Assembly (NCBI GenBank): GCA_964410965.1
Contig: CAYPIY010000007.1
Span: 62,001 to 126,000 of the forward strand
Reading direction: 5' to 3'
Source: JBBIRG01 sp964410965
GTDB lineage: Bacteria > CLD3 > SB21 > JBBIRG01
DNA: 64,000 bases
Translations under genes and position numbers: made by a program
Notes under the pieces: generated by a model
What the model saw: the letters and a program-made list of their open reading frames with translations, nothing else
Told to the model about the DNA's origin: nothing
Databases searched by the model: none
Shown: positions 46,184 to 54,483 of the stretch, piece after piece
Layout of the letters: each line of letters starts with the position of its first letter
How positions within the stretch are numbered: the first letter of the stretch is position 1

Positions 46184-48088
46184 TCACGAATAAAATATTT
46201 GAAGCGTGAAATAAAATCTGCTTCCTTTTCCCAGCTCACTTTCCGCCCAGATCTTTCCTCCTTGCGCCATGATAAATTCTTTTGCGGTTGACAATCCCAG
46301 GCCGGTTCCAATTCTATCCTCTCCGCTTTCTGAAGGAATGCGCACATATTTTTCAAATATTTTATCTAAATAATCAGATTTGATCCCGCCCCCTGAGTCT
46401 TCAATCATGAATCGGATATTTTTATTCTCCTCCTTGATTATAATAGAAATGAGGCCGTTTTCCGGAGTGTAGCGTATCGCGTTTGTAACCAGATTGATCA
46501 TAACCCAAACGGTCTTATCCAGGTCGGCTCTGATAAAGGGAATGGTATCGGGAATAATCGTTTTTAATTGAATTTTTTTCTGACTCAATTGAAATTCCAA
46601 AGCATCAGTGGCCAGTAAAATGATCTCATAAACGGAAATTTTTTCCATTTGCATGGTGATACGGCCGCTTTCAAGCTGTGATATATCCAAAAGTTCACTG
46701 ACTAATTTTATCAAACGGGTATTTTCATGTTTTATGGTTTTAATGATTTTTTTCTGCTCATCATTGAGATTGCCGATACGGACATCCTGGATCAGACGAA
46801 GACACAAATCAACAGACGATAGCGGTGTTTTCAGTTCATGAGATATCGTGGCAAGAAAATTCGTTTTTGCGAGATCTAACTCTCGAAAGTGGGTAATATT
46901 TTTCAGAATAATCACATGTCCGATGGATTGTGAATTGGGGTTACCGGAGTTGGATATTACCACATCGAATATATCTTTTGCAAAAAAAGCATCTTTTCCT
47001 TCGAAAAATATTTTAAACGCTTTATGGCTTAAATCGGACAGTTTATTTTCCGTCGTTTCTTCGATCGGCGGTGTAGTGATAGGGCTATTATGAAGAACCT
47101 CCTCAATCTGTTTACCTATAATTTGATTTTCAATTATATTAAATAAAGTGCAAAAAGTCGGATTAGCAAATAAAATCCGGTCATATTCGTCCAAAACAAG
47201 GATGCCGTCTTTCATATTATGAATGATCGTTTCAATTCGCTTCTTTTCAAAAAGCACTTTAGCCAGATTGCTGTTTTCATATTCCTGTAACCGCGAGGCC
47301 ATGATGTTAAAGGAGTGAGATAATTCGCCGAATTCGTCATGGGTGCTGAAATCCAAACGTTCTGAATAATTTTTTTCCGAAATGATCCGGATGCTTTGAG
47401 TCAGTTTCTTAATAGGCCCGGTGATATAACCCGGAAACTTCATCAGGAAAGCCGAAGCGATCACAATGTAAAAAAAGGCGATAATCAGGATTGAGAAAGT
47501 GATATCCTGAGCGGTTTCATGGGCGTGATCATTTTTTCGGATAATTGCCTGCATATTCATATCTGAAAGCAGCATCAACTGCTGTCGTAATTGATCATAA
47601 AATACGGCGCTTTCAGAGAAAGATATTTTACTCTTTTTACCTCTTGTGATAATCGATTGTTCTGACAACGAGTGATATGTTTCAAAATTGGATTTTATAT
47701 TATGGGCTAATTCTTTCTCACCTGTTTCCGTAAAGTTATTCATTTCCGAATCAAGATTGGCAATGAAAAGGTTCACATAAAACCGGCAGACAGAATCAGA
47801 TTTGACTGCCGAATCGGATGAATAATCATAAAATACTTTTATCTGAATGGAATGAATTTCATCTATCGCATACAGCATTTGTTTTGCATATTCAACAGAT
47901 TTATAATTATCTTTGATGATTTCATCAGAATCGTCTGCCAACCGTTTGATGAAATATATGCCAAGACCTCCGATTAAGAAAGTAACGAATACCAAAAAGA
48001 TCAGACCAATTAATATTTTTATTTTTAAAGTCAACCAGCTTGCAGTTATATAAAAAAGAATGTACTGAAATTTAATATCCGTATCCAT
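46184..48088 (-). CDS. Membrane sensor histidine kinase, KinB-like
   Basis: 634 residues. TM1 about 23-47, a helical extracytoplasmic sensor (~50-195), TM2 about 196-216, HAMP (~217-272) and PAS (~283-400, IIHNMKDGILVLDEYDRILFAN). HisKA has the phospho-His at 417 (ATISHELKTPLSS). HATPase_c has NLVTNAIRYTP, EDSGGGI and GTGLGLSTA. The layout recalls Pseudomonas KinB, whose partner AlgB is a NtrC-type regulator. Here a NtrC-type regulator (50489-51826) lies 2.4 kb away beyond ktrA and ktrB on the same strand. It is probably the sensor of this potassium module; the signal is unknown. Confidence 0.93.
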   Translation of the reverse strand: MDTDIKFQYILFYITASWLTLKIKILIGLIFLVFVTFLIGGLGIYFIKRLADDSDEIIKDNYKSVEYAKQMLYAIDEIHSIQIKVFYDYSSDSAVKSDSVCRFYVNLFIANLDSEMNNFTETGEKELAHNIKSNFETYHSLSEQSIITRGKKSKISFSESAVFYDQLRQQLMLLSDMNMQAIIRKNDHAHETAQDITFSILIIAFFYIVIASAFLMKFPGYITGPIKKLTQSIRIISEKNYSERLDFSTHDEFGELSHSFNIMASRLQEYENSNLAKVLFEKKRIETIIHNMKDGILVLDEYDRILFANPTFCTLFNIIENQIIGKQIEEVLHNSPITTPPIEETTENKLSDLSHKAFKIFFEGKDAFFAKDIFDVVISNSGNPNSQSIGHVIILKNITHFRELDLAKTNFLATISHELKTPLSSVDLCLRLIQDVRIGNLNDEQKKIIKTIKHENTRLIKLVSELLDISQLESGRITMQMEKISVYEIILLATDALEFQLSQKKIQLKTIIPDTIPFIRADLDKTVWVMINLVTNAIRYTPENGLISIIIKEENKNIRFMIEDSGGGIKSDYLDKIFEKYVRIPSESGEDRIGTGLGLSTAKEFIMAQGGKIWAESELGKGSRFYFTLQIFYS

Positions 48089-48192
48089 AATTTATTATAA
48101 TAAAATACTTTCACAAATCAAAATCACGTGTCAAAAAGTCTCAGTTTTTTTCATTCACAGGAATTATAAAATGACATCTCAGTTTTAATGAT

Positions 48193-48852
48193 TTACTTAA
48201 AATGCTTTATTTTTTCAATATCTTTATGAAGTCCAATGATGATCAAAACGCTATCGGGTAAAAGTTGATGAGATGGCTCTGGAGTCAAAATCATGGAGTC
48301 CCTTAATACATCCTTAATAGCGATTATCGCAACGTTGTACTTCTCTTTATAACGAAGATCTCGCAGTTTTTTGCCGATAAAACTATCAGGAATCGTAAGT
48401 TCCATAATTCCGAATTCCGGCGACAGTGATATCTGATCGATTAATGCCGGAATGGTCAGTTTGCGCGCCAGGCGCACAGCAGTTTCTTTTTCAGGATAAA
48501 TAATTTCGGTAGCGCCCACTGACAAATAAACGTGACCGCGCAATTCATTCATGGATTTCACGATTATGTTTTTCACACCCATATTTTTCAGATGTACAAT
48601 GGTGATCACTGTTGCTTCCATATATTTTTCTCCCATTCCCAATATTACCGCTTCAAAACCATGATGAATAAGCTCACTTAGAGATAACTTGTCCATAGCA
48701 TCCACTATAACAGCCTCTGAGACAAAGTCCTTAATATTATCAACGATATCCTTATTCGCATCTATAGCCAGAACCTGGTGACCCTGTTTGGCGAGTTCCA
48801 TGGCGAGATTGAAACCGAATGTTCCCAATCCAATAACGGCAAATTGTTTCAT
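48193..48852 (-). CDS. ktrA: K+ uptake regulatory subunit, KtrA/TrkA type (RCK)
   Basis: 219 residues. RCK-N Rossmann fold with VIGLGTFGFNLAMEL (nucleotide motif) and the ribose acidic residue in VLAIDANKD; VDAMDKLSL follows. RCK-C (TrkA_C) domain from about residue 135 (IMELTIPDSFIGKKLRDL). A single RCK pair and ~220 residues fit KtrA rather than the double-length TrkA. It binds ATP/NAD and gates the KtrB channel. Gap to ktrB is 19 bp, so they are co-transcribed. Confidence 0.93.
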   Translation of the reverse strand: MKQFAVIGLGTFGFNLAMELAKQGHQVLAIDANKDIVDNIKDFVSEAVIVDAMDKLSLSELIHHGFEAVILGMGEKYMEATVITIVHLKNMGVKNIIVKSMNELRGHVYLSVGATEIIYPEKETAVRLARKLTIPALIDQISLSPEFGIMELTIPDSFIGKKLRDLRYKEKYNVAIIAIKDVLRDSMILTPEPSHQLLPDSVLIIIGLHKDIEKIKHFK

Positions 48853-48871
48853 ACAACTCCTGTAAATAATA

Positions 48872-50206
48872 TTATCCGATCATAACGGTACCATTTGGGT
48901 AAACGAATTTTTTTGGTTCATATCGGCCCGCCAGAGAGTATCCAAGCGCCAGAGGGCCCACGCGGCCGATTAGCATAGTAATTGTGATAATAATTTTTCC
49001 AGACGTATCAAGGCCAGGGGTTATTCCCATTGATAGACCAACTGTACCGAGAGCCGAGGCTGTTTCAAAGATAACCTGAAGTAACGAAAACCGATCATTA
49101 ATGGACATCAAAAATACAATTACCATCAGATAAATACCGGCCATAAGCGCCAGTCCCAGCCCTTTATGCAATGTGGTGGTTTCAATCGATCTTTGGAATA
49201 CGCTGACCACTTTACGGTTTGTCAGAAGACTGCGAAGAAACAGGAATATAATTCCAAATGAGGTCGTTTTAATACCGCCGCCCGTGCTTCCGGGAGAGGC
49301 GCCTATAAACATTAGAAAAACAATAAACATTAAACTTATCGAAGAAATAGAACCTATGTCAACCGTATTAAAACCTGTAGTGGTAGAAGCCGAGATGGCC
49401 TGAAAGGAAGCGGTTAAAAACCTGTCAAACATAGACAAATTACGATTGGTATTGTCATCAACTATAAACAATATAAAAGTACCTGATACCATTAAAATGA
49501 CTGAGATAATTAAAACGAGCTTGCTGTGGTCTGTAAGATAGGATGGTTGCTGTCGTTTAACAAATCGACGAAAATAATCTGTTAAATCATATAAAACAAA
49601 AAAACCAATTCCTCCAGCTATCGTGATGATCGCGATAATAGAGTTTGCGGTTATCTCATTCGCATAAGCCGTGAAACTATCGGAATATATTGAAAAACCG
49701 GCGGTACAGAACGCTGAAACAGAGTGAAAAACAGCCGAATAGACGGCTTCCTGAAACGGAATCCGTTGTATAAAAACAATAAATAAACCTACTGCGCCTG
49801 AAAATTCGAAGAAAAATGTAAATAATATCACGGCTTTAATAAATTTTTTTATTTGCATCAGTTTTGGCCTTGCAATCGATTCCGTAAATAATATTCTTCC
49901 GTTGATTGAAAATTGTGTGCGAAAGCCATAAATTATAAGTCCGATAAAAATCATATAACCCAGTCCGCCAATCTGGATTAGTATCAAAATAATCAGTTGA
50001 CCAACCATCGAAAAGTGTGTACCCGTATCAACGGTTGCGAGGCCGGTCGTACTCAGAGCCGATGTTGCGGTAAATAAAGCATCGACAAATGCAGTTTCAT
50101 GACCGTCTGTAACCGAAAACGGAAGCCAGAGTAATAACGCGCCTGCTAAAATAATTATAATATATCCAATTAATAATGTTTGAATTGTGGTAAAATTTTT
50201 TTTCAT
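48872..50206 (-). CDS. ktrB: K+ uptake channel subunit, KtrB/TrkH family
   Basis: 444 residues from the ATG at 50206, the only ATG before the first membrane helix; it has no strong ribosome site of its own. Four pore-loop repeats are visible with filter glycines: LSTTGLATVD, FCTAGFSIYSD, STTTGFNTVD and LGTVGLSMG. Eight to ten membrane helices. It takes up K+, often coupled to Na+, and needs ktrA, which follows. A 28-codon microprotein gene ends 17 bp before this start, so translation may be coupled. Confidence 0.94.
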   Translation of the reverse strand: MKKNFTTIQTLLIGYIIIILAGALLLWLPFSVTDGHETAFVDALFTATSALSTTGLATVDTGTHFSMVGQLIILILIQIGGLGYMIFIGLIIYGFRTQFSINGRILFTESIARPKLMQIKKFIKAVILFTFFFEFSGAVGLFIVFIQRIPFQEAVYSAVFHSVSAFCTAGFSIYSDSFTAYANEITANSIIAIITIAGGIGFFVLYDLTDYFRRFVKRQQPSYLTDHSKLVLIISVILMVSGTFILFIVDDNTNRNLSMFDRFLTASFQAISASTTTGFNTVDIGSISSISLMFIVFLMFIGASPGSTGGGIKTTSFGIIFLFLRSLLTNRKVVSVFQRSIETTTLHKGLGLALMAGIYLMVIVFLMSINDRFSLLQVIFETASALGTVGLSMGITPGLDTSGKIIITITMLIGRVGPLALGYSLAGRYEPKKFVYPNGTVMIG

Positions 50207-50223
50207 GCGTATATATTTTTCGT

Positions 50224-50310
50224 TTATCTTTTCCGTGCTGATTTGAAAAACATTATCATATACCAGAGAACCAGAATTAATAAACCCGCTATCACAAAAT
50301 ATTCGGTCAT
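50224..50310 (-). CDS. 28-residue membrane microprotein upstream of ktrB
   Basis: ATG at 50310 with AAGAGGTGATTTGT ahead of it, a near-ideal ribosome site. The product is one hydrophobic helix (MTEYFVIAGLLILVLWYMIM) followed by FFKSARKR: a single membrane segment with a basic cytosolic end. Stop at 50224; ktrB starts 17 bp later. The layout recalls KdpF, the small subunit of the Kdp K+ pump, but I see no sequence match. It may stabilise KtrB or set coupling for its translation. Confidence 0.6.
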   Translation of the reverse strand: MTEYFVIAGLLILVLWYMIMFFKSARKR

Positions 50311-50349
50311 ACAAATCACCTCTTTTATCAATATCTATTCACAATACGA

Positions 50350-50365
50350 AACATATTTCATGCCA
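50350..50365 (-). promoter_or_regulatory. Possible sigma-54 (-24/-12) promoter of the ktr operon
   Basis: Minus strand TGGCATG, four bases, ATGTT, matching TGGCACG-N4-TTGCW with the -24 GG exact and the -12 GC as GT. It ends 39 bp before the microprotein start, and a sigma-54 activator gene is next door. Confidence 0.4.
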
Positions 50366-50431
50366 CTGAATTCAACAATTATTAATCGTTAATTATCAAT
50401 GAATTAGAAATGCGCAAAATCGAAATAAAAT

Positions 50432-50458
50432 AAAAAAACCTTCCGTTTTGGAAGGTTT
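50432..50458 (-). terminator. Rho-independent terminator of the sigma-54 regulator gene
   Basis: Minus strand: 9-bp perfect stem AAACCTTCC / GGAAGGTTT, 5-base loop, T run. It separates the regulator gene from the ktr operon. Confidence 0.93.
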
Positions 50459-50488
50459 CATTGTCAAATCGGAATTATTTATTAATCT

Positions 50489-51826
50489 CTAGAGATTAAA
50501 TTCCTGAATTTTCCGATACAGCGTCGTCAGTCCGATATTCAACAACCGGGCAGCTTCGGTTTTATTGCCGTTGGTAACCTGCAATATTTTCTGAATATGT
50601 CTCTTTTCAACATGCTCCAGATCATACGTTTCCATTTGCTCTTCTTTTGAGATATGACGGATTTCATACGGCAGGAGTTCGGCTGTCAGTGTTTCGGAAT
50701 CGGATAAAATGACTACCCGTTCGATGACGTTCCTCAACTCCCGGATATTGCCTTTCCAGGAATAGTTCAATAAAAGTTTTTTAAACGCAGAATCCGTACC
50801 GTTTATTTTCTTTTTAATTTTTTCAGCGAACAGTTTAATGAAATAATCGGTAAACAATTCGATGTCTTCCCGGCGTTCCCGGAGAGGCGGCATCACGATC
50901 TGGAAAACCGAAAGCCGGTAAAACAGATCAGGCCTGAAATGGCCTTTTTCGGATGCATCGGAAAGATTTTTATTCGTCGCAGCGATAATGCGAACGTCCA
51001 CGCCGGTTGTTTTCGTGTCGCCGACTTTGATGAATTCATTCGTCTCAAGCACCCGCAGGAGTTTGGCCTGAAGGTCGGGATTGAGCTCGCTGATCTCATC
51101 CAAGAATATCGTTCCCTGATTCGCCTCCTCAAACAAACCTTTCTTGTCCTTCATGGCGCCGGTGAAAGCGCCGGACTTATGCCCGAACATTTCCGATTCA
51201 AGTATATCCTTGGCGATCGCGCTGCAATTAACCGCGACAAACGGTTTTAATTTTCTCGGTCCTGAATAGTGAATGGCCTGCGCGAAGACTTCCTTGCCCG
51301 TTCCCGTTTCGCCGGTCAACAGCACTGTGGTATTCGTCGGTGCGACTTTTTTCGCCAAGTCAATATTTTCCTGTACGACTTTCGAATTGCCAATGATTTG
51401 CTCAAACCCGTACCGCTGTGTGACCTGTTTTTCCAAATGATACAGCCGCTTTTGCAGGAGAGATTTTTCCATAGCACGATTGACCACAGGAAGGATTTGT
51501 TCGTTCCCTTCGCCCTTCGTGATATAATCAAAGGCGCCGGACTTAATGGCTTTTACACCGTCCGGTATGGTGCCGTATGCTGTCAACAGCAGTATTTCAA
51601 GTATAGGATATTGCTCCTTGATCCGGCTTACGAGGTCCACGCCGTTCGCGTCCGGCAATTTCACGTCACAAAGAACGACATCTATATGTTCCGATTCCAA
51701 TATCTGAAAACCTGTTTTAGCGTCAGCGGCCTGATGAACTTTATAATCCTCCAGCTCCAGCATCCGCACGATCAGCCCCCGCAGGTTATTTTCATCATCG
51801 ATGATTAGTATAGTTCCTGTAAACAT
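50489..51826 (-). CDS. NtrC-family sigma-54-dependent response regulator
   Basis: 445 residues from the ATG at 51826 (a TTG four codons earlier is possible). Receiver domain with ILIIDDENNL and the phospho-Asp D54 in VLCDVKLPDANG. AAA+ domain with Walker A GETGTGKE, the sigma-54 contact loop SGAFTGAMKDKKG, Walker B TIFLDEI and ATNKNL. A Fis-type helix-turn-helix is at the C-terminus (GNKTEAARLLNIGLTTLYRKI). It activates sigma-54 promoters; a candidate lies just downstream ahead of the ktr operon. Its kinase partner is probably the KinB-like gene at 46184-48088. Similar to AlgB. Confidence 0.95.
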   Translation of the reverse strand: MFTGTILIIDDENNLRGLIVRMLELEDYKVHQAADAKTGFQILESEHIDVVLCDVKLPDANGVDLVSRIKEQYPILEILLLTAYGTIPDGVKAIKSGAFDYITKGEGNEQILPVVNRAMEKSLLQKRLYHLEKQVTQRYGFEQIIGNSKVVQENIDLAKKVAPTNTTVLLTGETGTGKEVFAQAIHYSGPRKLKPFVAVNCSAIAKDILESEMFGHKSGAFTGAMKDKKGLFEEANQGTIFLDEISELNPDLQAKLLRVLETNEFIKVGDTKTTGVDVRIIAATNKNLSDASEKGHFRPDLFYRLSVFQIVMPPLRERREDIELFTDYFIKLFAEKIKKKINGTDSAFKKLLLNYSWKGNIRELRNVIERVVILSDSETLTAELLPYEIRHISKEEQMETYDLEHVEKRHIQKILQVTNGNKTEAARLLNIGLTTLYRKIQEFNL

Positions 51827-51928
51827 AAATCTTATCAATTAACGATTGTTTCGTAATAATATATTATTATCACATTCTAATAGCAAATCGATTCTTGGGA
51901 AAAATTTGATTGAAAGTGAATGATAATC

Positions 51929-54259
51929 TCAGAACTCCGCACTGACCCCTATCGAAGGAAGGATTCCCAGCCGGCTGCGGGTTTCAATTTTATCATCGGC
52001 AAAATTATAGGTCGGTTTGTTTCGCGTCTTGAAATTCAGCACATTCTGCACATCGGCAAAAACAATCAGACGCCATGTCCGGTAATTGAAGTACCGGTCC
52101 GCGCGAAGATCGAGCACATGACTCGACGATAATCTTTTAATGAGGAATTCACCGGGGATATTCTGGATTTTTCCGGGATTGATTGTGTTTTCTGACGGCC
52201 TGTACACGGGTGTGTAGGGGATGCCCGTAAAATACCTGTATTTGCCGCTGAATTCCCATTTGGAATTGATCTTGTATCCTCCGTACAAATTGAATATGAC
52301 ACGCTGATCGTAAGGATTCGGATAGGTTTTCCCGTTGCCCGCTTTTACGGCGCTCTTCCCTACGGTCAGGCTCGCCTGTCCGTAATACGGCGTTTCGCTG
52401 TATTTTTTCTGGATCAGGAATTCCACGCCGTACGCTTCCCCCGTACCGCCCGATATAAGGTCAAACAACCCGAAGGACTGGAAATTATCCTCGCGCCCGC
52501 CGAAACCCGTGCCGGTATTTGTGATTACGACATAGTCGTTCACGCCCGGAATCGTGCCTGTGGGAAGTTTGTCATATTTTTTGTAATACACTTCCATTCC
52601 CGCTTTCCAGTCGCTCCGGAGAATGTATTCGGTTCCCGCGACGGACATCCAGTTTCTCAGGGCCTGAAGGTTCCGGTTCGCCGGGTTGACCACCCAGATA
52701 TAGGACGGCGACTGATGATAGATACCCGTGCTTCCCTTAAAGGTCCAGTGGTCATTCACGCGGTACCGGATTGAAAAACGCGGCGAAAAGTACAGGCCCC
52801 TGTTCAGGAAGGTATATTTATCGAACCGAACCCCGGCGTTCAGGTTCCAGTGATACGACGCGAGCCAGTCGAGTTCGGTGTAGCCGCTGTACTTGTAAAA
52901 TGTCTTCCGGTAACGGTTGTCCGGGCTTATTCCGATGGAACGGATGGGGATATACTGCCCGTTGCGGTCGACAATGGTATCGGCAAAATGCGTGCGGTTG
53001 TCGTTGTAGACGGCTTTCAGCGATGCCCCCGTTAGCAGCCCGAAGTGCTTCGAGAGGAACCGGTACACGTCCGTCTTTACGCTCCATTCCCACTCCCGGG
53101 CATTACTTTCAAAATACGGAACGCCCAGCGTATCGGTCTGCCCGAATTCGAATTTTGAGATATTCCAGTTGGCCGCGGTCTGGATATACCCTTTTTCGAT
53201 CAGGTGCCGGTAACTCAGTCCGGCGACCGACTGGTACTGGCGGTTATCCATCAGTCCGGCGTTGAATATGCGGTCCTTGCGTTTGTCATTGTTCTTTGTG
53301 ACATCGTCGATCGCGGTCAGGTTGAGAAAATACAGCTGATCTTTGTCGTTAAATGAATACTGACCGATGATATTAAAATCGGTGTATGTCGGGATGAATG
53401 CGAATCCCGCGGCTTTGAATATGAAATCGAGGTAGCTTCTTCTCGCCGAAACGATAAAATCGCCTTTTTCCCCGATGGGGCCTTCCAGATTCGCCCCGAA
53501 CTGGGTGGCGGAGATCAGCGCTTTCCCCCCGAAATGATCGTCCCTGCCGCGGCGCAGGGTCAGGTTCGTGACCGAGGAAAGCTTATCCCCGTACCGCGCG
53601 GTGAATCCTCCGGTGGAAAACTCGACGTTGTCCACAAAATCGAGATTGATGAAACTCAGCGTCCCGCCGGCCGTTCCCTGCGTTGCGAAATGGTTGATGT
53701 TCGGAACTTCCATTCCGTTGATGATGTACAGGTTCTCCGACGGCCCCCCGCCGCGTACAATCAGGTCATTCCGGCCGCCGGAGGTATTGACGGCCACGCC
53801 CGGAAGGGTGGATACGGTACGCACAACATCCTCAAATCCGCCCGGAAAACGGCGCACTTCCTCACGAGATAACGCCAGTACGCTCGGCTGGGTTTTATTC
53901 ACGGATTCGAAGTACGTACCGGTGATGACGATTTCCTCCCCCTCGATCAGATCCGGACTCATCTCAATGTCCATGATTACCGGCCGGGAAGCCGTGACGA
54001 TTACGTCTGTCTTGATGACCGGTTCGTAACCGATGTAGGTAAACTGAAGACGGTAATTCCCCGGTTTGAGGTTATCGATAACGTACTTTCCGCTCTGTCC
54101 GGTTGTCGTTCCGCGGGTGGTGCCAAGTATCGTGATATTCACACCCCATAGTTTTTCTTTTGTCTTTGCGTCATGCACTTCACCGCGGATCAGACCGGCA
54201 TTCTGGGCAATCAGGGATTGAACGGAAAGCAATACAGCGAAAAGGATTATACGTAACAT
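51929..54259 (-). CDS. TonB-dependent outer-membrane receptor
   Basis: 776 residues, signal peptide to about SLIAQ. N-terminal CarboxypepD-regulatory-like beta domain (about 22-110: GLIRGEVHDAKTKEKLWGVNI, GKYVIDNLKPGNYRLQFTYIGYE). Plug domain about 120-230 (RRFPGGFEDVVRTVSTLPGVAV, NDLIVRGGGPSENLYIINGMEV). The rest is the 22-strand barrel, ending in LPSIGVSAEF. No TonB box is obvious and there is no SusD partner, so the ligand is unknown. Preceded by a 56-codon ORF and pruA on the same strand. Confidence 0.93.
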   Translation of the reverse strand: MLRIILFAVLLSVQSLIAQNAGLIRGEVHDAKTKEKLWGVNITILGTTRGTTTGQSGKYVIDNLKPGNYRLQFTYIGYEPVIKTDVIVTASRPVIMDIEMSPDLIEGEEIVITGTYFESVNKTQPSVLALSREEVRRFPGGFEDVVRTVSTLPGVAVNTSGGRNDLIVRGGGPSENLYIINGMEVPNINHFATQGTAGGTLSFINLDFVDNVEFSTGGFTARYGDKLSSVTNLTLRRGRDDHFGGKALISATQFGANLEGPIGEKGDFIVSARRSYLDFIFKAAGFAFIPTYTDFNIIGQYSFNDKDQLYFLNLTAIDDVTKNNDKRKDRIFNAGLMDNRQYQSVAGLSYRHLIEKGYIQTAANWNISKFEFGQTDTLGVPYFESNAREWEWSVKTDVYRFLSKHFGLLTGASLKAVYNDNRTHFADTIVDRNGQYIPIRSIGISPDNRYRKTFYKYSGYTELDWLASYHWNLNAGVRFDKYTFLNRGLYFSPRFSIRYRVNDHWTFKGSTGIYHQSPSYIWVVNPANRNLQALRNWMSVAGTEYILRSDWKAGMEVYYKKYDKLPTGTIPGVNDYVVITNTGTGFGGREDNFQSFGLFDLISGGTGEAYGVEFLIQKKYSETPYYGQASLTVGKSAVKAGNGKTYPNPYDQRVIFNLYGGYKINSKWEFSGKYRYFTGIPYTPVYRPSENTINPGKIQNIPGEFLIKRLSSSHVLDLRADRYFNYRTWRLIVFADVQNVLNFKTRNKPTYNFADDKIETRSRLGILPSIGVSAEF

Positions 54260-54312
54260 CTACCTTCATATTAAAATTGTTCAATATATCAACTACCTGA
54301 AGAAACGAATAG

Positions 54313-54483
54313 TCAGTATGATTTATTCCGTTTCCGTTCATTCCGTACAAACGCCAGTCCGGCAGTGTAAACCGTGATAAAACATGAAAAAAAGACCGGA
54401 AAAATCACAGCCATGGCAAAAAGCGGCACCATACGGACAGTGCTGATCTTCACAATTATCGTGTCCGCAGCGTATAACAGCAT
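54313..54483 (-). CDS. Possible small membrane protein coupled to pruA
   Basis: 56 codons; its ATG overlaps the pruA stop as TAATG, the classical coupling arrangement. The product has one long hydrophobic segment (MVPLFAMAVIFPVFFSCFIT) and a basic end (VRNERKRNKSY). There is no ribosome site beyond the pruA coding end. It reads as a one- or two-helix membrane protein, but the length is short enough to be chance. Confidence 0.4.
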   Translation of the reverse strand: MLLYAADTIIVKISTVRMVPLFAMAVIFPVFFSCFITVYTAGLAFVRNERKRNKSY

